A stretch of DNA of 64,000 bases from Pteria penguin (lineage: Eukaryota; Mollusca; Bivalvia; Pterioida; Pteriidae), in assembly GCA_035048485.1 (NCBI GenBank), contig CM068583.1, forward strand, positions 63,546,306 to 63,610,305. The letters are read 5' to 3'. The position numbers and the translations under genes were made by a program. This document shows positions 1 to 11,500 of this stretch, one piece after another. The first letter of the stretch is position 1. The number at the start of each line of letters is the position of its first letter. The notes beneath the pieces were generated by a model. It was not told the origin of the DNA and ran no database searches. It saw nothing but the letters and a program-made list of their open reading frames with translations.

Positions 1-367
1 AAATTGAAGTGCTGAATCAATTATTCTTCTCTGGTTCCAACAATGTTATCTACAAGAATTCAAAATGTGTCTGCTTAGTTGATATATTGAAATATTTAAG
101 CATACATTTCCATGTACATGAACTCCTAAAAGCTAATAAACAATACAATCAGAGTAGAGTAAAATATTTACGAAAATGGCATCTGTGGCGTTACACAACA
201 TAACGTGAATTAGTTTGATAAGCGAAGTTGATATCGATATACTATTAAAACATACTCCATTTATGTCATATAGTAGGAATGTGCAGAGAAATAGTTCTAT
301 TGACAAAACAAAGTAATATAATACGTTTCTTACTGTATGTTTCATTAGCACAGATAAGTTTACTTAC
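1..367. other. Collagen intron, nothing further recognised
   Basis: This AT-rich stretch lies past the exon 5 donor. No further Gly-X-Y or olfactomedin-like exon could be seen; the next exon should lie beyond the left edge. Confidence 0.5.
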
Positions 368-557
368 TGACGCAGTCACAGCCAACAGGTGCATTGTTTT
401 GTACGTCAGGCCCTGCTGGGCCCTCCGCACCACGCTCTCCTTTAGCACCTCGTAACCCCAGTACTCCTGGGTCTCCTCGATTCCCCTTCTCCCCTTTCCG
501 ACCAAAAGAACCAGCGACACCACTAATACCCCTGTCTCCTGTAGCTCCTTTTATTCC
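368..557 (-). CDS. Membrane-collagen exon 5 (end of helix, Cys motif)
   Basis: The acceptor TTACACAG is followed by GGA ATA AAA, a whole glycine codon in phase with exon 4. Seventeen triplets (GIKGAT to GPAGPD) follow, then VQNNAPVGCDCV and a GTAAGT donor in phase 1. The CxC pair right after the helix is a plausible interchain disulphide or knot region before the unseen C-terminal domain. Confidence 0.82.
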
Positions 558-1269
558 CTGTGTAACAAATTTCATGTATTAAAATCTGTATAGTGTAGCA
601 TTATATGAAACATGTCATTATATATACATAAATCCTCATATATACACACATACATTATTTTCAGCTGCTAATTAATATGAAATAGTGTTCCTTTGGAGGT
701 TAAAGTGCCCGAATGGTAGCCGGGTACTCTCACATTTTGCTTTACAGAATTATATTCTATGAAGAATATAATTATATTGTTTACACATGTTTTGTGTTAT
801 GAGTAGGTGCTTACCAAACATGGCACGGAATTTCTCACTGGATGAAATAACTTAGAGAAGTGTGTTTTGTGGACATTTCACAAGTTTTTTTGGTTTTTTT
901 TAAACAAAAGTGGATTATCTGGCATCCTGTATCATAAGAGATGTAAATTAGACAGAAAACAAATAGAGGTAGTTTATATGGACCTGGATTTGCAACGTTT
1001 CTAATTATATAGCGTGACCATGCACCTACTCTATTATTTGTATATATTGTGAGTATGTTTGTTCTCTATGTCTAAATGGGAAAAGAGAAATAAATGATTT
1101 TATTTAATTTTGTGTTTATGTTGCAATGTAAAATTTAGAAAAAACATGTAAAGAGAGATGTATTCCTTGTTGGAGTTTATTCCATACCTTAGAAACTGAA
1201 ATGGATTTGGATGTTTTTTCCCCATTATCATGATCTAGATATTCAACCCAATTATCATAGGACACTACA

Positions 1270-1321
<52 letters not shown>

Positions 1322-2018
1322 TATATATATATCTTAATAATCTTAATAGTGCTTATGTATTGAGGCCTAGTGGATAAGGTGCTCGGCTCGTGACCGAAGA
1401 CTCCCGTCCTAGGCACACCGGATGACACAGTAAAATCCGAGGTCCCGCGTCACGGTATGTGTGGCACGTAAAGATCCCTCAATGCTTCGGGTGGGTTCGA
1501 TGCAAAGGTATAAATTTGTATGCAATGCATCAGGCAGATGCCGTTATCATATACATGAAATAATCGTGGAGTGACGTAAAACAGTAATCAATCAATCAAT
1601 CAATCTTATATAGTGTCATGTGATGCACAAACTCTTGACTAAATACACAAACTGTTGTAGTTTGTTTAGAAATAGTAAAAAAAAAAAAATAATAATAACA
1701 GATAGTAAGTAAAATAAATAAAATAAATTATTAAGTAAATAAATAAATAAACAATAAAAATAATAATAAAAAATAAAAAACATTCGGTTAACCTATCGAA
1801 CTTTGTATTTAATGCTATGAAAAATAGAAATACGGCAATAATATCATTACGGTGATTACCTTCATCACTAATGTCTGTTTACGTGTAATATAATATCGAT
1901 GACATGATCATTATTGATTATGTCTATATTGTTGGTTAGTGTCATATTTATGTGTAAATGCATATACTGTATTATGCTAACAGTTTGTACTTGTTTTTTT
2001 TTTTGCTTAGACACCGGA

Positions 2019-2049
<31 letters not shown>

Positions 2050-5000
2050 ACACACAAACACACATCTACATCATACCATCGGACGTATTTGAGAGACCGT
2101 TATGTGTTTGCAAGTGATCATCACGTGTATTCAAGTGACCGTTATGTGTATTCGAGTGACCATCATGTGTATGCGAGTGATCATCACGTGAATTCGACTG
2201 GACCGTTACGTGTATTCGAGTGATCGTTAGGTGTATTCGAGTGACCGTCACGTGTATTCGAGTGATCGGTAGGTGTATTCGAGTGACCGTCACGTGTATT
2301 CGAGTGACCGTTACGTGGTCCTTATAACAAGAAGACCACCCGTCTAAAACCAATAAACATACATGAATTACCTTTACGCCCGTAATACCTGGTTGCCCTT
2401 TACTACCAGTTAAACCAGGTGGACCGCTTTGACCAGGTAACCCAAGGTCTCCCTTCAGTCCTAGGTCACCTTTAAATCCTTTAGGTCCTATGTCTCCCGG
2501 TATACCTTTTAGTCCTGGTAACCCTTTTGGGCCCTCTTGACCCGTACTCCCTTTCAAGCCAGCATGACCTTTCTGCCCCGGTAAACCTATCCAATACAAG
2601 TTGCTGTTGAGACAAATCCTTAATGAATCACTTAGTACAATGTCATGTATGAAATATGTAGATTAGTACATTGTATTATAAACAAAACATCTAGCATAAA
2701 CGATCCATAATCAGAAAGTATGGCTACTATGGAGATGCAATTAATAACTATGAAGAATTTGATCATATTATATTATGTTGTATTCAGCGTATTTACCAGA
2801 ATCCCCTTTCACTCCTATTTCTCCGTGTTCTCCTGAAAACAATATACATGTGCATTATTTATAGACTATAATAACTAAGTACTGGAAATGATATTAATGA
2901 TGCAGTGATATCATATCAAAATTGTACATCATTACTTTTGTACTCGTCACATATAACATTTTGCCGTTTTATAGGTGAAAATGCAGCACTTTGTGATATC
3001 AGATGATTATTCTATGTGAATGTAAAGTGACCTACCGACTGGACAAGTTTTATTCTTTGCTATACAATGTTGTGCGAGAATTTGTTCCTGTAAAATAATG
3101 ATTTATTCAAAGTGCTTAGATCTAATATTGCAAGACTTATCTCTGACAAGTTTGGAATAATATATGTTTTGAACTTTTTAATAAATTGTTTATTTTAACG
3201 GCAGGCTAATAAAGCATGCTTTGAATGTTTGATCCATGAAATGAACAACTGTGGCTGTGATGTTGGAGCAAGACAGGAGCTTATTAATGATGAAGCAAAG
3301 CAAGAGGAGCTTAGTGACGAAGGAGCAAGGCAAAAAATAGCTTAGTGATGATTGAGCAAGGCAAGAGAAGCTTATTGATAATGGAGCAAGGCAAAAGTAT
3401 TCTATTGAATATGAATTAAGGCAAGACGAGCCTAGTGATGATGGAGCAAGGCAAGAGGAGCATAGTGATGATGGAGCAAGGCGAGAGGAGCTTAGTGATG
3501 ACGAAACAAGGCAAGATGAGCTAAGTGATGATGGGACAAGACAGAAGGAGCTTAGTGATGATGGGGCAAGGCAAGAGGAGCTTAGTGATGATGGGACAAG
3601 ACAGAAGGAGCTTAGTGATGATGGGGCAAGGCAAGAGGAGCTTAGTGATGATTGAGCAAGGCAAGAGGAGCTTAGTGATGACGTGGCAAGGCGAGAGGAG
3701 CTTAGTGATGACAGAACAAGGTTAGAGCAGCTTAGTGATGACAGGGCAAGGTAAGACAACTTAGTGATGATGGAGTAAGGCAAGACGAGCGTAGTGATGA
3801 TTGAGCAAGATAAGAAAAGTTTAGTTGACGATGGAGCAAGGCAAGAGGTGCTTAATAATGACTGAGCAAGGTAAGAGGAGTTTAGTTATGATGGAGCAAG
3901 GCACAACGAACTGAATGAAGATTGAGTAAGGTAAAAGGACCTTGGTGATGATGGGGCAAGGCAAGAGGAGCTTAGTGATAAAGAAACAAGGCAAGAGGAG
4001 CTTAATGATGATGAAGCAAAGCAAGAGGAGCTTATTGATGATTAAGAAAAGCAGCGAAGTTTAGTGATGATGAATCAAGACGAGAGGAGCTTAGTGATGA
4101 TGGGGCAAGGCAAGAGGAGCTTAGTAGTGATGGGGCAAGGCAAGAGGAGCTTAGTAGTGACGGAACAAGGCAAGAGAAGCTTATTGATAATGGAGCAAGG
4201 CAAGAGAATTCTAGTGATGATGGAGTAAGGCACGACGAGCTTAGTGATGATGGAGCAAGGCAAGATGAGCTTAGTGGTGATGGAGCAAGGCAAGATGAGC
4301 TTAGTGGTGATGGAGCAAGGCAAGAGCAGCTTCGTGATGATGGAGCAAGGCAAGAGAAGCTTATTGATAATTGGAGCAAGGCAAGAGAATTCTAGTGATG
4401 ATGGAGTAAGGCACGACGAGCTTAGTGATGATGGAGCAAGGCAAGATGAGCTTAGTGATGATGGGACAAGAGAGAAGGAGCTTAGTGATGGCGAAATAAA
4501 GCAAGAGGAGCTTAGTAATGGCGAAATAAAGCAAGAGGAGCTTAGTGATGATGGAGCAAGGCAAGAGGAGCTTAGTGATGATTGGGCAAGGCAAGAGGAG
4601 CTTAGTGATGATTGGGCAAGGCAAGAGGAGCTTAGTGGTGATAGAGCAAGGCAAGAGAAGCTTAGCGATGGAGCAAGGCAAGACGAGCTAAGTGATGATG
4701 GAGCAAGGCAAGAGAAGCTTAGTAATGACGGAACAAGGCAAAAGGAGCTTAGTAAGGACAGGGCAAGGCGTGAGGAGCTTAGTGATGACAGAGCAAGGTT
4801 AGAGGAGCTAAGTGGTATTGGAGCAAGGCAAGAGGAGCTTACTGATGACGGAGCAAGGCAAGAAGAGCTTAGTGATGACGGAGCAAGGTAAGAGAAGCTT
4901 AGTGATGATGGGACAAGGCAAGAGAAGCTTATTGATAATGAAGCGAGGCGAGAGGAGCTTAGTGATGATGGAGCTTAGTGATGATGGGACAAGGCAAGAG

Positions 5001-7658
5001 AAGCTTATTGATAATGAAGCGAGGCGAGAGGAGCTTAGTGATGATGGAGCAAGGCCAGAGGAGCTTAGAGATGACGGAGCAAGGTAAGAGAAGCTTAGTG
5101 ATGACGGAATAAAGCAAGAGGAGCTTAGTGATGACGGAGCAAAGTAATAGAAGCTTAGTAATGAAGGAGCAAGGCAAAAGGAACTTAGTAATGATGGAGT
5201 AAAGCAAGAGGAGCCGTTGATTTGAAGTAAACTCAAATCCCACTCGATTTTTATAGAGTTTTGATATAAATAATGCGTAAAAGAGAAAACAGAAGACATC
5301 TGACCAAGCCGTATGACACCAACCACCAAGGACATGCACACAAAACATGATAATAGTAGAATTGAAGAGATACTAGATGTATTAGCTGAAAATAAATATT
5401 TCACAGTATTATATATGAAAAGTGAGTACCACCACACAGATATTGAAGAAGAATGTATGGAACGTATATACACAGTATATAGCACTTCTTCGTTTTTTTT
5501 CTTAATAATTTAGCTGGCACACTGTATCTATATGTACATACGATGTATAATCAAAACGTTATCGGCCCGATTTAATTTGATACAATAGATTAGTATAAAA
5601 CCTCAACCAATGCATTATTCAATCATGTTGAACGTTTTTGGTAGAGGTAGAAGTATTTCAAACTCGTACACGGAAATCGCCGTTAAAATTTGAAGGATAA
5701 GTCAAACCGCCAAAAATGGAGAAATCTTCCCAACTTGCAATGACGTCTGCGACGGACTGTAGCTTCGATATTTTTCATCACCCATATTCTCTAGAACAAG
5801 CCCAATCTGACTTCTATCTATTCCCAGAACTAAAATCTTACATACGTGGTAAGAATTTTTGGAAGAAACGAGAGTGCCATGGACTCTTTCTATCAATACT
5901 TTATGGGACCAAAATGAAGCATTCTATTTTGAAGAGATCCAGAAATTGGAACAGAGATCGAGAAAATCCATTGAGAGAGAGAGGGAGAATATATATTGAA
6001 AGATAATGGCAATTATTTAAATGCTGGGTATTCTTAAGTACATGGGGCTGAGAACTTTTTGATCATACCTCGTGTGTAGGATCAATATGAGTAATTTGAT
6101 CATGTAATCACCTGTTGCTTGAATATATCCGCTAGGAACGTCTGTCGTTTTTGGCGGTGTGCAGACCCTGATGCAGGGTATATGTTCATCTTGGCATGAA
6201 ATACAGTAACAGTCAATTAATAATATACAACATTAATCTGTTATATATAATAGGCATACAATGAAATCGAATTTATGATACATGTATATACAACTCTTTC
6301 CAATATATATATATATAAAGCACAATGATACTACAGCTAACAAGACACCCTATATTTCACTTATATACGTTCCCCGACTAAGACTCGATACCCATGATCT
6401 ATGGTACCGGATCACCTGGCTGTCATGCATCCGACCGTCTATCCAACTGAGCTACCCGAGCTCGGTTGGATGCATGACAGCTAGTTGATCCGGTACCATA
6501 GGTCGTGGGTTCGAGTCCCAGTCGGGGAACGAATATAAGTGAAATATAGGGTGCCTTGTTACCTGTAGTATCATTGTGCTTTATATGTTTGTCTAATTTG
6601 TCTTTATTTCCAAGGTCCATTGTACTCTCGGGTGTTTCACTGTTTCTATTTGTGCTTTATATATAAATATAAGTTAGACCACGTCCCTGAAATGAAGATG
6701 TTGTACAGGACGAGGTCGCTATACACGATACAAGAATATTGCAACACCCCTATCAAAATATGATGTACTCTGACCCCACAAAGGAACTTACTAGTCGTGT
6801 GCTCAATTAAAATTAAGTAGAATTTGAAAGAGGGCAAAAGACGTCACCACAGCGTGCATGAGGACAGGATAAGTCGCATTTATGGTAAATGTCAAACATT
6901 CCCAGTGAGTTCCAACAACTTTCAGATTGCAAACTATCACTGGCTGATTTACGGCGGGGTAACCGAGAGGAAAGAGGGGGGGGGGCGCCCCTAAAATTTC
7001 ATAGGTTAATGTAATTTATGTGTTCTTTTTCATAATAAATGTTAATTTATAGGTTTTAATGGTACAAGCCATTGTATCGTTGTGCGACCTTGTCTACTAC
7101 AGATCTCTTTATTTTGTTCAGTCGTCGTGTCTGTCTTATTTGTGGTATATTTTTACATTTGAGTGATTCAACTGAATATAAAACATTCATGTGGACTGAA
7201 AATAAATTCATTTCACACCAGATCTTATAAAAATGCATGCGAGCTTCCGGGACTAAGCCCCCCTCCCTGGCTTTGCTATAAGCCTACTTGGGGCGTTATG
7301 GAGGCTCCAAACCCTGGTCTAATTTAAACAGTTCACGCCACTCGCCAAACTCATGCCCTGCATTCGCCTTTTACTGTTATGTAACATGTGTAGGCTACTG
7401 AGGGGCGCGCTATACACATCTAAAAATGTTAAAACGAAAATTATACACACTACTCGCAGTTTGGTGGGAAATACTACATCTTACTTGCAATCTCTGTATG
7501 CGAGTTTGAAGAATCTGGTCCCTGTCCAGCAATACACTAAAATTACGGTACTGAAAAACTGTCACCAGTATAAAGGCTGTGGTATGAACAGTGGTCAAAA
7601 TAATCAGGACCGACAGCCATGGAGAAGAAATCTGTTGTGTCTTTGTATTGTCAGACAT
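368..7658 (-). CDS. Type II transmembrane collagen, 5' part (C-terminus beyond window)
   Basis: Five coding exons join in phase on the minus strand: 7485-7658, 3036-3087, 2797-2832, 2372-2586 and 368-557. The 222 visible residues are a short polar N-terminus (1-13), a hydrophobic helix (about 14-36, WLSVLIILTTVHTTAFILVT) with no signal-peptide cleavage site evident, a charged stalk rich in Q, L and I (about 44-65), a short region with Cys66 and Cys73, then 45 perfect Gly-X-Y triplets (76-210), then a short tail ending GCDCV before a donor at 367. Introns have GT-AG ends (for example GTAAGA after exon 1 and GTAAGT after exon 5). Membrane collagens of this shape trimerise through the stalk and are often shed. 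The missing C-terminal domain decides the family: gliomedin-like with olfactomedin, a TNF- or C1q-type head, or a collagen XIII-like protein are all possible. The large first intron (3088-7484) holds the 30-bp minisatellite, a mariner relic and an inverted SINE pair. Confidence 0.72.
558..1270. other. Collagen intron, no recognised element
   Basis: This is AT-rich intronic sequence between collagen exons 5 and 4. I see no exon, RNA gene or well-defined repeat in it. Confidence 0.5.
1271..1332. repeat. (AC)n microsatellite followed by (AT)n
   Basis: About 25 AC dinucleotides run into a short AT run. The Val-Cys frame this creates on the minus strand is an artefact of the repeat. Confidence 0.95.
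1365..1605 (+). mobile_element. tRNA-derived SINE with (ATCA)n tail
   Basis: The tRNA-like head (GGCCTAGTGGATAAGGTGCT, A-box region) is followed by a domain shared with the copies at 20533, 26459 and 54718 (the GGCAGATGCCGTTATCATAT and GAGTGACGTAAAACA regions), ending in a run of ATCA units. The head and tail fit the tRNA-SINE class; the family name (for example RUDI or a Meta-SINE) was not verified. The copy is diverged in its B box. Confidence 0.8.
1670..1790. repeat. A-rich low-complexity stretch
   Basis: A poly(A) run followed by AAT/AATA repeats; no coding or structural signal is seen. Confidence 0.8.
2019..2058. repeat. Poly-C tract plus (CA)n
   Basis: About 17 consecutive C residues are followed by roughly ten CA units. 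Open frames crossing it are artefacts of low complexity. Confidence 0.95.
2080..2318. repeat. 21-bp tandem array
   Basis: About eleven copies of a unit like CGTGTATTCGAGTGACCGTT. The unit length is a multiple of three, so the array stays open in several frames (HVTVTRI on the minus strand) and fuses spuriously with collagen exon 4. It lies in the intron just past that exon's donor. Confidence 0.9.
2372..2586 (-). CDS. Membrane-collagen exon 4 (Gly-X-Y)
   Basis: The exon is 215 bp and continuously Gly-X-Y (LPGQKGHAGLKG and onward), with frequent Lys in the Y position and some Pro. It starts with a split glycine codon (G|GT) and ends in phase 0 at AAG|GTAATT. The preceding 36-bp exon (2797-2832; EHGEIGVKGDS) has the same split-Gly phase and adds exactly four triplets. 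The 21-bp tandem array begins about 50 bp past its donor. Confidence 0.85.
3235..5215. repeat. 30-bp minisatellite, ~2 kb
   Basis: Around 65 degenerate copies of a 30-bp unit (core GAGCTTAGTGATGATGGAGC followed by AAGGCAAGAG) fill the collagen first intron. Because 30 is divisible by three, long frames remain open on both strands; the plus frame reads as a 10-residue repeat LSDDGARQEE. Frame changes between units, lack of splice signals and the non-coding setting argue against a protein. Blocks of neighbouring units are repeated as higher-order segments (for example 4190-4260 and 4370-4440), a sign of recent unequal exchange. Confidence 0.92.
5216..5699. other. Collagen intron, no recognised element
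   Basis: This stretch lies between the 30-bp array and the mariner relic. I see no gene, RNA or named repeat in it. Confidence 0.45.
5700..6035 (+). pseudogene. Mariner-type transposase C-terminal relic
   Basis: The frame encodes FHHPYSLEQAQSDFYLFPEL followed by KSYIRGKNF, which matches the mariner C-terminal block around the third catalytic Asp (usual pattern YSPDLAPSDF.LFP.LK..LRGK.F). The Asp of SDF is kept but the PDLAP part is degraded. After a frame change the end still resembles the transposase tail (EEIQKLEQRSRKSIER). The N-terminal two thirds, including the first two catalytic Asp, are absent, so this is a dead fragment in the collagen first intron. Confidence 0.72.
6315..6590. mobile_element. 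Head-to-head pair of tRNA-derived SINEs (inverted repeat)
   Basis: Two copies of one element face each other. The minus-strand copy (about 6315-6453) has an A box (TAGCTCAGTTGGATAGACGG) and a B-box-like GGTATCGAGTC; the plus-strand copy (about 6463-6586) starts just past the A box and keeps a consensus B box (GGTTCGAGTCC, 6508-6518). Both share the downstream part GGGGAACG(A/T)ATATAAGTG and end near TTGTGCTTTATAT. The arms are ~120 nt with a short spacer, so a transcript would fold into a long hairpin. The tRNA-like part lacks a proper acceptor stem and is not a tRNA gene. Confidence 0.8.
6591..7484. other. Collagen intron 1, 5' portion
   Basis: Mostly unrecognised sequence. A G-run lies near 6980, and a GC-richer stretch at 7235-7330 (CTTCCGGGACTAAGCCCCCC and onward) looks like part of a dispersed repeat, but no partner copy was seen in the window. 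Confidence 0.4.
7485..7658 (-). CDS. Membrane-collagen exon 1 (N-terminus, TM helix, stalk)
   Basis: This exon encodes 58 residues starting MSDNTK. The chosen ATG (7656-7658) has A at -3; two in-frame ATGs lie 4 and 13 codons upstream in poorer context, so the protein could be slightly longer. The helix is followed by DRDQILQTRIQRLQ, which looks like the start of a coiled-coil stalk and continues into EQILAQHC of exon 2. The exon ends in phase 0 at a GTAAGA donor. Assignment to the collagen gene rests on matching phase, the shared strand and the continuity of the stalk. The opposite-strand frame across this stretch is a shadow. Confidence 0.65.
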
Positions 7659-7791
7659 TTTGTTAGGCATCAAGACCTTATCATAAAGATAACCCATGTC
7701 GCATTGAGGTCACAGCGATTGTCTCGAAAATAGCGTCATAACGCTCTTCATCCCAAATTCGTCGCTTATAACTCAAAAAGTATGCCCAAGG

Positions 7792-8016
7792 GAGCAACCA
7801 TTTGATTTTAAGGGGGGGGGGGGACTTTCACCGACCTGAATATTTTATTTTGCCAAATTTCAGAGCCGGATTAACTTTTTTTTATTTATTTATCGACAAT
7901 TACTGCCCTTTGGGTCGGATAATTTGTTTCCCCCAAAATTTGAGCCGGATTTTTTTTTGCAGTTTTCCTGCCCCCAAAACTGCCCCCCCCCCCCCAAATA
8001 AATCAAATGATTGCTC
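7792..8016. mobile_element. MITE-like element with ~30-bp terminal inverted repeats
   Basis: The left end GAGCAACCATTTGATTTTAA followed by a G-run is mirrored at the right end by a C-run followed by AAATAAATCAAATGATTGCTC. The interior (~165 bp) is T-rich with no coding sequence. Size (~225 bp) and ends fit a small non-autonomous DNA transposon. No clear target duplication was recognised. Confidence 0.7.
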
Positions 8017-8589
8017 GCTAATGAATTGGGGTTTTTGTTGCTGTACGAATATAAGCGATGTATGTTTGTAAAACATTTTTTTTGTTTATTAACTATATAA
8101 ACCCATTTACACATTCGATAAAAACCGGGTCAGATTATATCGATAACATAATTAACGCAATAAATTAATAAATAATCAAATTGCTTTGATATGAACTTTA
8201 TAATTGAGATATATACAATTGGTTACCTATGTCGATATTAATATATAAATTGCAATACAAGGAAATAAATATATAATAGAAATAAAAGTGCAGATCACAT
8301 AAATTCATCAAACTGATTTCAAAGCCTAAAGACTTTCTGAAAGATTTTCATAATACCTTGCTAAAAGCTTTTTATTATTATGTATCATTACTTGACTTTG
8401 AAATTTCAAAGACATTTTAGGTTGTTTGTTACAGAATACTGTGTTTCATCTAAGAGATATAACCTATAAAACATCTTGTACTTATATATTCTGCATGCTA
8501 CGTAGGAAATTAATGTATTTAATATTTCTGTGTAAGCGTTATTCTCATGATAAAAGCCCACTACTATATGTTTCCATTTAATTTCAAAT

Positions 8590-11500
8590 TTTAATAGGCA
8601 TCCAACTATATACCAAATATTTTTGATATTGTTACATTCAAAATTAGATGTCTAGTATTTTCAATACTTTTGGAGCAGAATTTACACTCAGAGGTGGTTT
8701 TTTTTTCCATTTACTTAAGAAAAGATTATTGTTCAGAAGGTTATTTAATAGTCTATAATTGAAGTCTGCTATGCGCTTGTCAGAAATATTTTTGACTTTA
8801 TTTTGATAAATATTTATCCATGACTTTTTTTTCCAGTTATTTCGAATTCTTTGGAAAGAATTCTTTGATAACAAGGTTTTATAAATACTTTCGACAAAAA
8901 TATTTCAAAGTATCTAATATATTATGATAAACATTTTTGAGTAGAAAGCTATAGGTAGTCTTCACATTTGTGTAAGCAGCGTTTTTAAAAATCTAGCGCT
9001 TTGTTAAATGCCTTAAATGCAGTATATAAAATCCTGTATTCGCATAGCCAGTTTGCTTTATTTTCTAATACGTGTATAAAATCGTTAATATTTCTAAACA
9101 TTCCATTTTCGTCGAATAGATCCTTAACGTATAGGATTTTAATCTTAATCCAATTTTTGAAATATAAAGTGTTACCTTTGTATGTGATATTTTTATTGTT
9201 CCAGATCGGTTGTGATAGGAAATTGTTAACAGATATTTGTGGAGTGCTTTGTACTTGCTTACATTCATTGAAACATGAATACTTCTATATAAAAATGTGA
9301 CAATATTGTGAGTAAATTTTAATATTGATCACTGGTTTCGTTTGTCATAGCAATATATTCCAGGGATATGCCTTCGTTTTTGCATATGCTATTGACATAC
9401 TCATATATAGTGCCTTTAGTTTTAAATATCTTTGTAACCCAGGAGGCCTTTTTTGCTTTCGTTTTTGATATAATATCTACTATACCGATTCCTCCATCTA
9501 AAATGCTTCCTACTAAAGTTTTCCGTTTAATCCTATCTACTTTATTCCATATAAAATTGAAAATCAATGCATTCACCTTTTTTTTATATATATTGATCAT
9601 TTGGTATTTCCAGTACTTGACCTAAATATATAAATTTAGATATCGCTAGTGTATTAATAACACAGCATTTTCCAAATATGGTAAGTTTTCTTTTTTGTCC
9701 ATGACTGGAATAGTCGCTCCATGTCATCATATACCTTCATCCAGTTTTTAATATAACATTCTTCTTTGTTATGACCTATAATTATACATAAGCATTTCAA
9801 AGAATTTTCATTTACATTTATACCATCTGTATTTGAATATCTTCCTTTTAGTGGACCTAGGAAGATACATTCTGTTCCATGCATGCTTGCAAAGGTCTTT
9901 TATTGTGTTAATTGCATGTTTTAAAGATTTTAATTTTTTCTAATGCGAGTGTGAGATCATCTGCGTGTTGAATACTTTTGATTCTCCGATTAAGATGATG
10001 CGTACTAAACCCACCTATTTTCTCATTCTCTCTAATTTTAATTGCTAAAATCTCAGCTACGAAATATATAAAAATTGCTGATATTGGACAGCCTTGTCGT
10101 ATACCACGTGACATTTTGCATGTTTTAGATACCCAACCATTGTTTTTTCAATCTGAATGTAGGATTTTGATATAATATTTTAATCCATTTTATAAAATCG
10201 GTGCCAAAATTAAATTTTTCTAAGGTTTTGAAAAGAAAATTCCATTCCACAGAATCAAAGGCCTTCTCGAAATACAGAAATAACAGTATACCATCTTTAT
10301 TCTTTTCTTCGCAGTATTCAAAAATATCCAGTATCATTCTGGCATTTTCCCCCATAAAGCTGCCTTTGATATATGCACTCTGTTCCTTGTTTATCAAATA
10401 TGTAGCAACCGATTGTAGACTTCTCGCAAAAATAAAAGCAAGAATTTTATAGTCAGTGTTTGAGAGACTCAGAGGTCTATAATTTTTAAGGCTTTTGGAT
10501 CTCCTTTCTTAAATATTAGACTTAATATGGACAATCTTTGAGTAAAACTCATTTCACCCTTTCGAAATATATCTTGAATAGCTTCATAATACAGAGTAGA
10601 AATAGAGTTCCAAAACGTTTTATAAAATTCCGGAGGGAGCCCATCCCACCCGGGGGATTTGTTATCTTTCATATGAAAAACGGCATCTTTACATTCTTCT
10701 ATTGTTGGAAATTCATCACAAAATTGTTTATCTTTCTCAGATAATTTTTGCATATTATTTATTTGTAAATATACCTCATTATTAATTAATTTAGAACTAT
10801 ACAATTCATTATAGAATGAACACATTTCTCCTAAGAGCTTTTTATCATTATTACTTTGTCTTTTGTGTCTTTTAATTCTTTAATTACGTTTGAAGACTGA
10901 TGTTTTTTCTCCAAACTTAAGAAGTATTTTGTGTTCTTTTCGCCTTGGTCTGTCCATTTAGCTTTCGATCGTATTTGAGCACCTTTGGATTTTTTATCAT
11001 AAATCTCTGATAGTTGATTTTCTAGTTCATTTTTCTTTTTAAGATTAAATGTTTCGGAGGGTGCATTTTCTATATCACAAATTTCTTTTTCAATTTTCCA
11101 GATTTTATGTTTGATATCTTACTGTGTTTTTGTGAATATTGTATCGAAAATTGTTTTACTCTGTATTTAAACAGTTCCCATTTATCGAGAGGAGATAATT
11201 CTTGATCTATATTTGCAATAATTTCATATATTCCTTCTTGACAATCCTCATGTTTTAGTACAGATACATTCATTTTCCAGTACCCAGCAACCCTTGCATT
11301 TTTATTTATTTCTAATGATAATTTTAAGACTCTGTGATCCGAGAGTCTTGTTCCACCTTGATGTGTTCCTGGGATACGTCTAATTATTATTTTATCCGTA
11401 TTATATATGAAGTTTTCACTAATAAAGACATAATCAATTCTGCTGGATGGAATGTTTTTAGCATTACACCATGTAAAACCATTCTTTTCCCCATGTTTTT

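Noticed and set aside
1116..2117. Frames encoding Val-Cys and Thr-His repeats
   Set aside because: They translate (CA)n and poly-C tracts.
3190..5485. Several 90-225-codon frames on both strands
   Set aside because: All are products of the 30-bp array, change frame between units and overlap each other; no start context or splice logic.
6423..6620. Possible tRNA gene (A and B boxes)
   Set aside because: No matching acceptor stem; the sequence continues into a SINE body and exists as an inverted pair.
7353..7733. 126-codon plus-strand frame
   Set aside because: It is the opposite strand of collagen exon 1 and resembles no family.
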